Source: an uncultured Bacilli bacterium (GTDB lineage Bacteria; Bacillota_I; Bacilli_A; RF39; UBA660). Taken from it: a DNA stretch of 64,000 bases. Below are positions 1-8,743 of this stretch, in pieces (the stretch's first letter is position 1; every line of letters begins with the position of its first letter). The stretch lies in assembly GCA_934096035.1 (NCBI GenBank), contig CAKOKX010000002.1, positions 62,001 through 126,000 on the forward strand, read 5' to 3'. The position numbers and the translations under genes are program-made. The notes below the pieces were generated by a model. It was not told the DNA's origin. It made no database searches and saw only the letters and a program-made list of their open reading frames with translations.

Positions 1-277
1 CAATATTTTTATAAAAAGAATCATTCATCTTACTTAAATAATTTATATCACTATCAGTAAATCCATATTTTTTTAATATTTCATTATTATCTTTATTACT
101 TCCATTAACTATTTTAATTAATTCTTCTTCATTTACATTTGGATAATTTTTACTTACCTCAGTAACTACACTACCCACAAAATCATTTATTACTTTACTA
201 TATCTATAATAATCAATATAACTAATTAACATTATTAAACATAAACTACCTAAAAACCATAAACTAATTTTTTTCAT
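1..277 (-). CDS. Sensor histidine kinase, N-terminal fragment (cut by window edge)
   Basis: An ORF starts with ATG at 275-277 and runs off the left edge, giving about 92 residues. It begins MKKISLWFLGSLCLIM, a membrane anchor, followed by a hydrophilic region that is probably extracytoplasmic. Its start overlaps the stop of the response regulator by an ATGA junction, which is the usual layout of a two-component pair. No kinase domain (H box, ATPase) is inside the window, so the assignment rests on position and on the single visible membrane segment. It could also be another membrane protein coupled to the regulator. Confidence 0.6.
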   Translation of the reverse strand, partial: MKKISLWFLGSLCLIMLISYIDYYRYSKVINDFVGSVVTEVSKNYPNVNEEELIKIVNGSNKDNNEILKKYGFTDSDINYLSKMNDSFYKNI

Positions 278-915
278 AAATCAATCCTATACCCTATACC
301 TTTAATTGTTTTTATTATATCTTCGCAACCAATCTTTTCTCTAATTCTTTTTATATACACACTTAAAGTATTATCATTGACAAATTTTCCTGACACATCC
401 CAAATTTTATCTATAATCATATCTCTCGTTACTATTATTCCATTATTTTCAAGTAAAAAAAACAATAACTTTAATTCTAATCCAGTTAAAATAATTTCTT
501 GATCATCCTTATATACTCTATAACTATCCATATCAAATATTATATTTTTATACATTTTAATATTATTTTTCTTATTTCTTTTAATAATATTATTTATTCT
601 TGATAATAGTTCTTTTGACCTAAAAGGTTTTATAATATAATCTTCTACCCCAAGATCTAATGATGTTACAACATCTTCTTCTTCATCCTTAGCACTTAAT
701 ACCAGCGTTGGAACATCTACATAATTTTTAAAAAAGTCTAAACCATTTCCATCTGGCAACATTACATCCAAGATTACTAAATCATAATTATTACTTACTT
801 TTTCTTTTGCATCTTTAATTGTACTGGCAACGCTAACATCATAATTATGCTCTTCAAGTAAAAACTTAATGGCTTTTACAATCATTTCACTATCTTCAAC
901 TAAAAGTATTTTCAT
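274..915 (-). CDS. OmpR/PhoB-family response regulator
   Basis: The protein has 213 residues, normal for the family. The receiver domain (about 1-115) shows the acidic pair E7/D8, phosphoacceptor D50 in LVILDVMLPDG, S74 in the TLVLSA strand and K96 in DYIIKPF. The C-terminal winged helix (about 118-213) ends in IKTIKGIGYRI, typical of OmpR-type DNA-binding domains. The start has the ribosome site GAGGTGT. It lies downstream of an ABC exporter pair, separated by a terminator, and is translationally coupled to the putative sensor kinase. By analogy to peptide-sensing Firmicute systems it probably controls the neighbouring exporter. That link is inference. Confidence 0.93.
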   Translation of the reverse strand: MKILLVEDSEMIVKAIKFLLEEHNYDVSVASTIKDAKEKVSNNYDLVILDVMLPDGNGLDFFKNYVDVPTLVLSAKDEEEDVVTSLDLGVEDYIIKPFRSKELLSRINNIIKRNKKNNIKMYKNIIFDMDSYRVYKDDQEIILTGLELKLLFFLLENNGIIVTRDMIIDKIWDVSGKFVNDNTLSVYIKRIREKIGCEDIIKTIKGIGYRIDL

Positions 916-939
916 ACATACACCTCACATTCTAACAAC

Positions 940-971
940 AAAAAGGTATCACTTCTATAAAAATGATACCA
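940..971 (-). terminator. Intrinsic terminator after ABC permease
   Basis: The perfect 7-bp stem GGTATCA/TGATACC (945-951 and 964-970) is followed on the minus strand by a T run complementary to 940-944. It separates the exporter transcript from the regulator gene. Confidence 0.8.
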
Positions 972-1010
972 TTATTTTTAGGTTAAATCAAATCTATTTA
1001 TTCGCACAAA

Positions 1011-3551
1011 TCATATATTTTCATCTTTAATAACATCAATTATATTTTCATTTCTTGTTTTTCTTAAAGCAAAATGCATAATTAAACTAACTAAAATATA
1101 AACAACCAATATTGCAATTATAATTGCTTGCCATGGAAATAAATATCCATAATCACTACCATTTGCAAATGCCTTATAAATAGCAAATGAACCTAATATA
1201 CCTAAAGGAATACCAATAATTAATGCTTTCGTAGAATACATAATTGATTCTAAATTAATCATTTTATTAAATTCATTTTTAGTCATACCAATAGATTTTA
1301 ACATTGCAAGTTCTCTTCTTCTTAAATTCATATTTGTATTTATAGTATTTATTATATTTGTAATACCAATCAAACTAATAACAATAATAAAACCATATAA
1401 GAAAATTGCTACTAAAATAATTAAACTTCTTTGAGCCTTAGCTTCTGTTTCAATATTAAACAAACTATAATTAGTAATATCATTATCAAGTAAATATTCT
1501 TTAATTAAACTTTCTAGTTTTTCTGCATCTGTTGATTTAATATACAGACTTTTTGAATCAGTAGCCGTTATATTATAATTAAATACAATATAATCATAAA
1601 ATTCATCACTTACTACAATCGTTGGAGTTTCACTATATACATTTTGAAGTCCCATTGGTAAGATATCAATTCTTTTTATAATTCCAATACTTAAATCTTT
1701 ATTATTAATAGAACCAGTAACAGTTTTAAATTTATTTAAATCAAATAAATTTACTTCCTTATAATTTTTACTACCTTCTTGATAAAAAATATTTTTATCA
1801 ATTAATAAACCTTTATAATTAAAATTACTTTCATCAACTTTATTGTCTTTAAGTATTCTTTTAAACTCATCTTCACCTACAGACATAATTCTAAGGGACA
1901 AATCATTTACACCATCAAAAAATTTTAATACATCTTCATTATAATATTTTTTATAATCAAATGTCATACTCATACTTCTAATTATACTATACCTACTAAT
2001 ATTATCCATTTTTATTATATCATTAATTATTTTTTTATATTCTTCTTCATTAGTATCCCTAAGATAAAGCTGAATATCGTAATTAATATCTTGATAATAC
2101 TGATTTGTTAATTTAAAGCCATAACTTAAAAATGATGATAAGGAAATAAATACAGCAACACTTATTACAATTGATATAATCGTAGTTCTATTTCTTTTTT
2201 TATTTCTCTTTAAATTCTTATAAGCAATATCTCCACCGACACCAAATAATTTATCAACTAACTTAGATGACTTAATCTTTTTACTATTAATTTTTATTTC
2301 ATTATTATTTCTAATAGCTTCAATTGGTGAAATTTTACTACTCTTTTTAGCTGCTCTAACCACAGACAAATAAATTGTAACTGCTCCAAGTATAATGCTT
2401 AAAATTATTGGCCAAATAGATACGCTAAATACAAATTTAAAATCATCAGAAGTATACTTAGCAAAATAATTTATTAAAATAACAAGTATATAATCAGCAA
2501 ATATTCCACATAAAATACCTAAAGGAATACCAATCAATCCAAGAATAAAACCTTCATGTAAAACATTTTTCTTAATTTGTTTACTTGTTGCCCCAATACT
2601 TGAAAGCATACCATACATCTTTTTCTTCTCTTGATTAGCAATATCAAAACTATTTTTTATAACAAATACACTAGTAAGTATTATAATACCTATTACTACA
2701 CCCGCAACAGCATATAACATATTCATTGTTCTATCACTTAAACTAGCACCACTCCATCTTAAAAGTTCAGTATTTAAAGAAATATTATATTTATTTAAAT
2801 CTTTATCATTTGCTATATTATTTATATATTCTTTATAATATCCAGCATCTTTAAATAATAATGAGACATTTATATTATCACTTACATTATCTATTTTAGT
2901 AATCATCACATAACCCGGAGCACTGTATCCTTCAATATTATAATTTAATCTTTCCATAATACCCACAATTTTATATTCATGTTTATGTGTATCAGTTATA
3001 TATTCTTGACATTCGTTAATTTCTCCTTCTTCAACGTAATATGGATTACTTTGATTTAAAATAGTTCCATCCGTACATACTCTTTTACCAATATCTAAAC
3101 TAATTGTATCACCAATTTTTACTTTAGCATTATTTTGAAATGGTACGCTAACTACGATTTCTCCACTATCCTGAGGAAGTCTACCTGAAACTATTTTTAA
3201 TGTTGTATTATCAAAAGCCGATTTTGTATAACCTAAAACATAAGCATAAGGCTTATATTCATTCATATTATCATATTTTGCATAACCTAAAGTCTCTGTT
3301 AAATAAATACTTTTAACATGACTATTATTTGTAAAATATTTTAAATCTTCTTTACTTACATTTTCTACAGTTAAATGTCTATTTCCTCCATCCATAATAG
3401 CTATATTTACTAAAGTTGCCCTAAAAGATGTAACCATACCAGCTACTGCACATATTAATGCAACAGAAAGCAAAATACCTATTATTGTTACTATTGTTCT
3501 TTTTTTATTTAATTTTAAATTTTTAATAGTTAAATTATTTAATACATTCAT
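1011..3551 (-). CDS. ABC transporter permease, FtsX/MacB type, with two FtsX domains
   Basis: The 846-residue protein has an N-terminal membrane segment (about 18-40) and a long extracytoplasmic region (about 45-270). A first FtsX domain with three helices (about 275-400) follows. A second half repeats this plan: a helix near 455-478, an external domain, then three helices at about 705-835. Motifs such as MYGMLSSIGATSKQIKKN and LAMLKSIGMTKNEF are the conserved cytoplasmic loops that contact the ATPase. It starts 3 bases after the ATPase gene, so both are cotranscribed. Proteins of this plan export or sense peptides, lipids or antibiotics. The substrate cannot be read from sequence. Confidence 0.92.
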   Translation of the reverse strand: MNVLNNLTIKNLKLNKKRTIVTIIGILLSVALICAVAGMVTSFRATLVNIAIMDGGNRHLTVENVSKEDLKYFTNNSHVKSIYLTETLGYAKYDNMNEYKPYAYVLGYTKSAFDNTTLKIVSGRLPQDSGEIVVSVPFQNNAKVKIGDTISLDIGKRVCTDGTILNQSNPYYVEEGEINECQEYITDTHKHEYKIVGIMERLNYNIEGYSAPGYVMITKIDNVSDNINVSLLFKDAGYYKEYINNIANDKDLNKYNISLNTELLRWSGASLSDRTMNMLYAVAGVVIGIIILTSVFVIKNSFDIANQEKKKMYGMLSSIGATSKQIKKNVLHEGFILGLIGIPLGILCGIFADYILVILINYFAKYTSDDFKFVFSVSIWPIILSIILGAVTIYLSVVRAAKKSSKISPIEAIRNNNEIKINSKKIKSSKLVDKLFGVGGDIAYKNLKRNKKRNRTTIISIVISVAVFISLSSFLSYGFKLTNQYYQDINYDIQLYLRDTNEEEYKKIINDIIKMDNISRYSIIRSMSMTFDYKKYYNEDVLKFFDGVNDLSLRIMSVGEDEFKRILKDNKVDESNFNYKGLLIDKNIFYQEGSKNYKEVNLFDLNKFKTVTGSINNKDLSIGIIKRIDILPMGLQNVYSETPTIVVSDEFYDYIVFNYNITATDSKSLYIKSTDAEKLESLIKEYLLDNDITNYSLFNIETEAKAQRSLIILVAIFLYGFIIVISLIGITNIINTINTNMNLRRRELAMLKSIGMTKNEFNKMINLESIMYSTKALIIGIPLGILGSFAIYKAFANGSDYGYLFPWQAIIIAILVVYILVSLIMHFALRKTRNENIIDVIKDENI

Positions 3552-3553
3552 AA

Positions 3554-4231
3554 TTAATTCCTTACATCACTAACTATTTTTCCATCTTCAATTGTAATAA
3601 CTCTATTTGCAACACTTGCAATATCAGGATCATGTGTAATAACAATAATAGTTTGATTATATTTTTTATTTGACTCTTTTAATAATGCAACAATTTCATC
3701 ACTAGCCTTGGAATCCAAGTTTCCTGTTGGTTCATCCGCTAAAACTAATGCTGGATTATTAATAATAGCTCTTCCAATTGAAACTCTCTGTTGTTGACCA
3801 CCAGATAACTCATTTGGCAAATGTTTTCTTCTGGCACTTAAACCTAAAGTATCAATAATTTCATTAAGTCTATCCTTACTTACATTTTTACCATCTAACT
3901 TACAAGGAAGAACTATATTTTCTTCAACATTTAAAATTGGTATTAAATTATAAAATTGATAAATTAATCCTACTTGTCTTCTTCTAAATATTGCTAAAGC
4001 ATCATTATTCATACTATAAATATCAACATTATCAATAAATACTTTACCACTCGTTGGTCTATCAACACCTCCGAGTAAATGCAAAAGTGTAGATTTTCCA
4101 CTACCACTGGCCCCAACAATAGCAACAAAATCTCCTTTTTCCACACTAAAACTTACATGATCTACAGCATTAATCGTTGTATTACCATTCTTATAAGTTT
4201 TAACTAAATTTTCAACTTTTAATATATCCAT
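3554..4231 (-). CDS. ABC transporter ATP-binding protein (LolD/MacB class)
   Basis: About 225 residues, with Walker A GASGSGKST, signature LSGGQQQR, Walker B ALVLADEPTG and the switch histidine in ITHDPD. This is the ATPase class that partners FtsX-type permeases. An upstream in-frame GTG at 4240 exists, but the ribosome site GGGTGAT sits just before the ATG at 4231, so that start is preferred. The permease gene follows 2 bases after the stop. A palindrome lies upstream at 4273-4294 and could bind the neighbouring response regulator. Confidence 0.95.
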   Translation of the reverse strand: MDILKVENLVKTYKNGNTTINAVDHVSFSVEKGDFVAIVGASGSGKSTLLHLLGGVDRPTSGKVFIDNVDIYSMNNDALAIFRRRQVGLIYQFYNLIPILNVEENIVLPCKLDGKNVSKDRLNEIIDTLGLSARRKHLPNELSGGQQQRVSIGRAIINNPALVLADEPTGNLDSKASDEIVALLKESNKKYNQTIIVITHDPDIASVANRVITIEDGKIVSDVRN

Positions 4232-4272
4232 TTTCATCACCCATTAAAATCATATTATTTTATTATGACTCT

Positions 4273-4294
4273 AAAGTGACTAATTCATCACTTT
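4273..4294 (-). promoter_or_regulatory. Inverted repeat upstream of ABC exporter operon (possible operator)
   Basis: A perfect 7-bp repeat, AAAGTGA/TCACTTT, with an 8-base spacer lies about 40 bases upstream of the ATPase start. A weak minus-strand -10 (TATGAT) lies between it and the gene. Repeats of this spacing fit a dimeric OmpR-type regulator, but no binding evidence exists. Confidence 0.35.
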
Positions 4295-4378
4295 TAAAAT
4301 TTATTTTAACATTTATACCAATTATTAACAATATATTCTAAAATATTAATGCCATAATAATACTGAAAGGTAGTATGT

Positions 4379-4567
4379 ATGACCGAAAAAGATTTATTAT
4401 ATTTAAGTGATGCCTTCAATTGGAACTTAATTGCTTTAAAAAAATATAAAGTATATGAAGAATTCACTACAGATAAAACATCTAAATTAATAGAAAAGTT
4501 AATTAAATTACATGAAGATAATTGCAATGAGATATTATCTATGTTAAAGGAGAATAATAATGAGTGA
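4379..4567 (+). CDS. Small helical protein, probable spore-coat-associated
   Basis: A 62-residue, charged, fully helical-looking protein (MTEKDLLYLSDAFNWNLIA...) preceded by the ribosome site GAAAGGTAG. Its stop overlaps the start of the next gene by 8 bases, so the two are coupled. The second gene belongs to the CotF family, and this one resembles the short partner proteins seen beside CotF-like genes in sporulating Firmicutes. A CATAATAAT box near 4353 loosely resembles a mother-cell sigma -10, which would fit coat expression. This is suggestive only. Confidence 0.6.
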   Translation: MTEKDLLYLSDAFNWNLIALKKYKVYEEFTTDKTSKLIEKLIKLHEDNCNEILSMLKENNNE

Positions 4568-4811
4568 TAAAGATTATTTATTAGAAATGTTAACAACTGA
4601 AAAAAATATATCAGTAAATTTAGTATATGCTTTAAATGAAGCAAGTAATAAAAATATTTATGATTTATATTTTAAAATGTTTAAAAGTATTAATAAAATA
4701 ACAAAAGACATTTATGAAGAATGTGTAAATAAAGGATATTATCAAAAGAATAATATCCCTTACAAAAAGGTAATTGATTCTTATAATCAATTATCTAAAG
4801 AAATCATTTAA
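4560..4811 (+). CDS. CotF-family spore coat protein
   Basis: The 83-residue protein follows the CotF plan. The opening is DKDYLLEMLTTEKNIS. A four-helix ferritin-like core follows, then the family's late motif of an aromatic-rich turn (ECVNKGYYQ) and a short C-terminal helix. CotF-like proteins are structural coat components deposited in the mother cell. It is translated together with the preceding small gene and is followed directly by a strong bidirectional terminator. Length and motif order agree with the family. The exact coat layer is unknown. Confidence 0.75.
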   Translation: MSDKDYLLEMLTTEKNISVNLVYALNEASNKNIYDLYFKMFKSINKITKDIYEECVNKGYYQKNNIPYKKVIDSYNQLSKEII

Positions 4812-4820
4812 TAATTTTAA

Positions 4821-4856
4821 AACCAAATTGATTTTTTAATCAATTTGGTTTTTTTT
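4821..4856. terminator. Bidirectional terminator between coat gene and methyltransferase
   Basis: A perfect 13-bp stem (4821-4833 with 4838-4850, AACCAAATTGATT), a 4-base loop and a run of eight T on the plus strand. It serves the convergent coat and methyltransferase genes. Confidence 0.9.
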
Positions 4857-5616
4857 ACTTTTTAGCAACTATACCATAATATCTTCTTACTAATTTTATT
4901 CCTTTTGATGTTTCATTTTCATCAACATATTGTGAAAATAAATCTGTTTCAATTGTTTTTCTTTCATATTGTTGATTTTTTTCTTCAGATAATGAATCTA
5001 GTATTGGTGTTTTTTGAAGTAAAGCATATAAATCTTCCTTTGTCTTATAATATTCAACATCATGTAATGGAATTAACTCTACACTTCTAAATCCAGCATC
5101 CATAACTCTTTCATAATCTATTAAACTTATAGGTTTTGGATCATTTAATGCTTGTCCTCTTCCAAAGAGCCTTTTTAAGGCCCAACAATCTAATTTATCA
5201 ACTCCTCTTAAAATTAATTGCCCATTATTTTTTAATGTTCGATAAATTTGAATTGGATCTATAGTTGTATGACGAGCAGTAACAACATCAAAGTAATTAT
5301 CAGGAGTATCCATATTTAAATTATTCATAACTCTGAACGAAACATTTTTTCTTCCACTACTTTCCAAATTTCTATTAGCAGCTTCAATCATTGCACTAGA
5401 AAAATCTGTTCCCAAGATTTCTGCACATTCAGGAAAATATTTAAGAACTTTTTCTCCAGCTGCAGTACCTAAATCCAACACTCTAAAATTCTTTTGCACT
5501 CTTTTTCTTATTTCTTCTTCATAAACCCAATTTGTAAATGATTCAGTAAAATAATCAATATCATCAAAAGACCAATTAGCTAAGTTGCTATAATAATCAT
5601 GTTCATTTGTTTTCAT
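4855..5616 (-). CDS. Class I SAM-dependent methyltransferase
   Basis: The 253-residue protein has a Rossmann methyltransferase core. Motif I is VLDLGTAAGEKVL (about 46-58), a following acidic strand end is ILGTDFS, and motif IV-like NYFDVVTARH comes next. The substrate region is not diagnostic. The gene sits behind a strong promoter and a roughly 200-base leader. That leader holds a 41-codon ORF and a terminator hairpin, an arrangement known from inducible resistance methyltransferases and efflux genes. This raises, but does not prove, a role in drug resistance or stress-induced methylation. The ribosome site AAAGGA precedes the ATG. Confidence 0.85.
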   Translation of the reverse strand: MKTNEHDYYSNLANWSFDDIDYFTESFTNWVYEEEIRKRVQKNFRVLDLGTAAGEKVLKYFPECAEILGTDFSSAMIEAANRNLESSGRKNVSFRVMNNLNMDTPDNYFDVVTARHTTIDPIQIYRTLKNNGQLILRGVDKLDCWALKRLFGRGQALNDPKPISLIDYERVMDAGFRSVELIPLHDVEYYKTKEDLYALLQKTPILDSLSEEKNQQYERKTIETDLFSQYVDENETSKGIKLVRRYYGIVAKK

Positions 5617-5625
5617 ATATATATA

Positions 5626-5751
5626 TCATCCTTTCTCTCTTGTCGTGATTGTAAAAAAAAACCTCCTTTCATGAATATACAACAAAAAACAACCACAAAA
5701 TAATTGTGTATATTTTTTGCCATTCATGAGGAGATTCTTAAGGCTCTTCAT
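5626..5751 (-). CDS. Leader peptide upstream of methyltransferase
   Basis: A 41-codon ORF starting MKSLKNLLMNGKKY, with a good ribosome site (AAAGGA, 5-6 bases before ATG at 5749-5751). It stops (TGA at 5626-5628) 9 bases before the methyltransferase start. The attenuator hairpin lies inside it, so ribosome progress through this ORF would change the folding of the leader. No homology is claimed. Confidence 0.6.
   Translation of the reverse strand: MKSLKNLLMNGKKYTQLFCGCFLLYIHERRFFFTITTREKG
5653..5733 (-). terminator. Attenuator hairpin in methyltransferase leader
   Basis: On the minus strand CTCCTCATGAAT (5733-5722) pairs with ATTCATGAAAGGAG (5676-5663) with a 2-base bulge. Inner pairing ATATACA/TGTATAT extends the stem. 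It is followed by nine T (5661-5653). It lies between the promoter and the gene, so it would end transcription early unless prevented. Confidence 0.75.
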
Positions 5752-5780
5752 TATTCCTTTAAACATATAAGTTTATCCGA

Positions 5781-5848
5781 TAGTAAAACGCGAATGACCA
5801 ATTGATTTACTACGAGTAAATTCTATCAAAAAAAGTAATTTTTGTCAA
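5781..5848 (-). promoter_or_regulatory. Methyltransferase promoter and 5' hairpin
   Basis: The minus-strand -35 TTGACA (5843-5848), 17-base spacer and -10 TAGAAT (5820-5825) are near consensus. The transcript would begin near 5813, directly in a TAGTAAA/TTTACTA hairpin (5806-5812 with 5781-5787). Confidence 0.85.
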
Positions 5849-5859
5849 AATTATATTGT

Positions 5860-6327
5860 TTAATTAAAATAAATTCTTGCTTTAGATAAATTTTTAAGTC
5901 TTTTAATTTTAACAAAACTTTGTGTTGAAGAAAAAATAAGACCATAAACAGAACTACATATAGAAAGCCATCCTGACATTAAAATAACTTCTTTTAAAAT
6001 ACTAACAAAACCAGTGTAATAAATAATTATTAAAGCAATACCAAGTGCTAAAAGAATTGCTTTTCTATCTTGTTCTTTTTCATAAGTACATAATAAATCT
6101 TTTACTTGAATACCATAACTTTTTCTTATTATATCAATCATATCTTGCTTTTCTTCATCACTTATTTTTTCTTTACAAGTTATATTAATTATAACTTTAT
6201 TATTATAATCACCTTCTAAAGATTCATTATAAATGTATTCACTTAATTTATCATTTATTTTTAAATTAGAAAACTTATTATAAAAGTCTCTCTTCTTATT
6301 TAAATTAACTAGTATCTCCGCATTCAT
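5860..6327 (-). CDS. Unknown protein with two C-terminal membrane segments
   Basis: A 155-residue protein not recognised as a known family. Residues 1-85 are soluble and mixed alpha/beta (the strand KVIINITCKEK is visible). Two hydrophobic segments follow, at about 90-108 and 113-133, and then a basic tail. The ribosome site is AGGTTGAT. It starts 5 bases after the stop of the next upstream gene, so the two are probably cotranscribed and may act together at the membrane. No catalytic motif is visible. Confidence 0.7.
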   Translation of the reverse strand: MNAEILVNLNKKRDFYNKFSNLKINDKLSEYIYNESLEGDYNNKVIINITCKEKISDEEKQDMIDIIRKSYGIQVKDLLCTYEKEQDRKAILLALGIALIIIYYTGFVSILKEVILMSGWLSICSSVYGLIFSSTQSFVKIKRLKNLSKARIYFN

Positions 6328-6331
6328 TTTA

Positions 6332-6703
6332 TCAACCTCTTTTTAACACAAAATCATTTATTGTTATTAAATTATTATCAACTAAAATAGACTCAAAAGA
6401 TTCTTGTAACATATCACTATGTACTAACCACCATACTGCATCTTCTAAAGAAAAATCTTTTAATTTATAAACACTTTCATTTATCAAAACCACATTTCCT
6501 ATTATCTGAGGTCCTTTTTTTACAAGTATACCTTTTTCTAATAGTACTCTCATTATTTCATATAAATAAAGAAATGTTTCTGCAAATCCTAAACTAGAAT
6601 TTAAAGACAAGGTTATATCTTTATCATTTATTTTACTTATTTCTTGTACATATTCAACAATATCTGTTATATTATCTCTATTAATCGTTTTTACTATCCA
6701 CAT
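6332..6703 (-). CDS. Unknown soluble protein
   Basis: About 124 residues from the ATG at 6703. An in-frame ATG at 6718 is also possible, but GAGGGTAG lies in front of the inner start. The protein is acidic and mostly helical, with an aspartate/tryptophan patch near the C-terminal half (DAVWWLVHSD). It precedes the 155-residue membrane protein by 5 bases. No family is recognised, and it may be a regulatory partner of that protein. Confidence 0.65.
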   Translation of the reverse strand: MWIVKTINRDNITDIVEYVQEISKINDKDITLSLNSSLGFAETFLYLYEIMRVLLEKGILVKKGPQIIGNVVLINESVYKLKDFSLEDAVWWLVHSDMLQESFESILVDNNLITINDFVLKRG

Positions 6704-6757
6704 AACTACTACCCTCATTATAAGTATACTATCAATTTATTAGTTTTTAAAGCCATA

Positions 6758-6786
6758 TTTACAAAAAAGTCTAATTATAGTATAAT
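6758..6786 (+). promoter_or_regulatory. Promoter of LtaS-like gene
   Basis: -35 TTTACA (6758-6763), 17-base spacer, -10 TATAAT (6781-6786). The predicted transcript begins near 6793, leaving a very short leader that contains only GGTGAT. Confidence 0.8.
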
Positions 6787-6804
6787 TTTCATGTGGTGAT
6801 TAGT

Positions 6805-8724
6805 TTGAAAAAATCTGAAAAAAAGAAAAAAAAAGAAAAAAATTTTGATAGAAAAAAAACATTAAATTCAATAATTATTTTCATAAAAAAATATTACTAT
6901 ATATTATTATTAGCCTTACCTTTTATTCTTATAGATTTATTCACAAGGTATAAAGTTAAATTTTATGGTTTATTAAAACCAGTTCCAAATCTCTTTACTA
7001 TTATATGGATTACACTATTATTAGGTATATCTTTATATCCAAAGAAAAAAATTGGAAAAATAATTTATTCAATAATATTTGTTTTATCATTATCAATATA
7101 TTTAGTAAACAATGTTTACTTTTCTATGACTGGTGTATTTTTTGATTTCAGTATGGTTTTACTTGCAGGTGAAGGTTCTGAGTATTTACTCGATTCAATC
7201 AAAAATTGTGACGTTTCTGTTTACTTATTTTTAATTCCAATATTTATTACATTCATCCTTGCTTTCAAAGTTTATCCCAATAATGAAAAAAGAAATTACA
7301 AGAGATTCTTATATCCATTTATAGTATTCATTGTTTTACATACCATCACTCCATTATTCTTAGGAAAAGCCAACGAAGAATTAACATGGAGTACATGGAG
7401 AAATCCTAGAAATATTTATAATAGTTTTAATGATAATAATAAATCAATGACCGTATCAGGTATATATGAATACACAGCAAGAAACTTTTATATAACATTT
7501 TTGAAAAATAAAAATACAACAAATGAAGAAGACATTAAATTTTTAAAAGAAGAATATTCTAAAGAAATTGAACTAAACAAAAATAAATATACAGGGAAAT
7601 ACAAAGATAATAATCTAATAATGATTCAACTTGAAGGTTTAGATTCATGGTTAGTTAATAAAAATGATACTCCAACAATTTATAATCTAATGAAAAACAG
7701 TATTAATTTTACTAATCATTATTCATATTATAATGGTGGGGGATCAACATTTAATTCAGAATTTGCAGTAAATACAGGATTCGTTACTCCACTTTCATAT
7801 ACACAAAACGCATATACATTTAATAAGAATTCATTTCCATACAGTTTAGCGCATTTATTTAAAGAACAAGGTTATACAGTAAATGCCTTCCATATGAATA
7901 CTAAAGAATATTATTCAAGAGGTACAAATTACAAAAACTGGGGTTATGACAACTATTATGGTTTAGTAGATCAAAATACATATAAAGATAATTCATATTA
8001 TTTAGATAGAGAATTACTTTTAAATGAAGAATTTAAAGAAAAAATGTTTAACAGTGAAAAATTTGTTGATTATATAATTACTTATACAAATCATATGCCT
8101 TTTAATCCTGAAAAAGGAAATTGTAAAATGTTACTTGACTTGGATAGTAAAGATACTGAAAATACAAGTTATGATTTAACCGAAGAAGATTGTGCAAGAA
8201 GACAAGCAAAAGAAACTGATTATATGATTGAATTATTACTTAAAGAGTTAAAAGAAAGAGAACTTCTGGATAAAACCACAATTGTAGTTTTCACCGACCA
8301 TTATCTTTATACTTTATCAGATAAAACAATCCTAGATAAATATAAAAACACAAGTAATAATTTAATAAACCATACACCATTCTTTATTTACACAAACAAT
8401 AAAGATAAGAAAACAATTAAAACAGTTACATCACAATTAAATATTTTACCAACAATTTTAAACCTTTTTGGAATAGATTATAATCCAAACTATTACATCG
8501 GAGAAGATGCTTTAAAAAATAATTATCAAAAAATAGTATTCTTTAGTGATTACTCTTGGTATGATGGCAATGTTTATGTTGATGGAGGCTTAGTTACTAA
8601 CAACAGATACATTAAACCAGACTTACTAGAACAAAAAAATTATTATGTAAATTACCTAGTCAAGAAAAATGATTTAACATTGAAATATAACTATTTTAAA
8701 GAAATTGAAAAGAGTTCAAAATAA
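6805..8724 (+). CDS. LtaS-like membrane sulfatase-fold phosphoglycerol transferase
   Basis: About 639 residues. Five hydrophobic segments lie in the first 170 residues, then an extracellular alkaline-phosphatase-superfamily domain. LIMIQLEGLDSW supplies the first metal-binding acidic residue and GGGSTFNSEFAV carries the likely nucleophile threonine. FHMNTKEYYSRG and VVFTDH match later metal-site blocks of the family. LtaS enzymes polymerise glycerol phosphate onto a glycolipid anchor. A TTG start at 6805 is chosen because GGTGAT lies 4-9 bases upstream and the promoter leaves little leader. The N-terminus is extremely lysine-rich. Nearby GT2 and GH25 genes support an envelope role. Confidence 0.88.
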   Translation: MKKSEKKKKKEKNFDRKKTLNSIIIFIKKYYYILLLALPFILIDLFTRYKVKFYGLLKPVPNLFTIIWITLLLGISLYPKKKIGKIIYSIIFVLSLSIYLVNNVYFSMTGVFFDFSMVLLAGEGSEYLLDSIKNCDVSVYLFLIPIFITFILAFKVYPNNEKRNYKRFLYPFIVFIVLHTITPLFLGKANEELTWSTWRNPRNIYNSFNDNNKSMTVSGIYEYTARNFYITFLKNKNTTNEEDIKFLKEEYSKEIELNKNKYTGKYKDNNLIMIQLEGLDSWLVNKNDTPTIYNLMKNSINFTNHYSYYNGGGSTFNSEFAVNTGFVTPLSYTQNAYTFNKNSFPYSLAHLFKEQGYTVNAFHMNTKEYYSRGTNYKNWGYDNYYGLVDQNTYKDNSYYLDRELLLNEEFKEKMFNSEKFVDYIITYTNHMPFNPEKGNCKMLLDLDSKDTENTSYDLTEEDCARRQAKETDYMIELLLKELKERELLDKTTIVVFTDHYLYTLSDKTILDKYKNTSNNLINHTPFFIYTNNKDKKTIKTVTSQLNILPTILNLFGIDYNPNYYIGEDALKNNYQKIVFFSDYSWYDGNVYVDGGLVTNNRYIKPDLLEQKNYYVNYLVKKNDLTLKYNYFKEIEKSSK

Positions 8725-8743
8725 TGAACTCTTTTCAATTTTT
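8703..8743. terminator. Bidirectional terminator
   Basis: A perfect 16-bp stem (8703-8718 with 8725-8740, AATTGAAAAGAGTTCA) with a 6-base loop and T tail. It overlaps the end of the LtaS-like gene and faces the convergent GT2 gene. Confidence 0.9.

Noticed and set aside
4306..4644. Minus-strand ORF of 112 codons
   Set aside because: Antisense to the two coat-protein genes, which have ribosome sites, coupling and family similarity.
5617..5848. T-box or SAM riboswitch in the methyltransferase leader
   Set aside because: No T-box sequence or SAM-riboswitch core is visible; a leader ORF with terminator explains the layout better.
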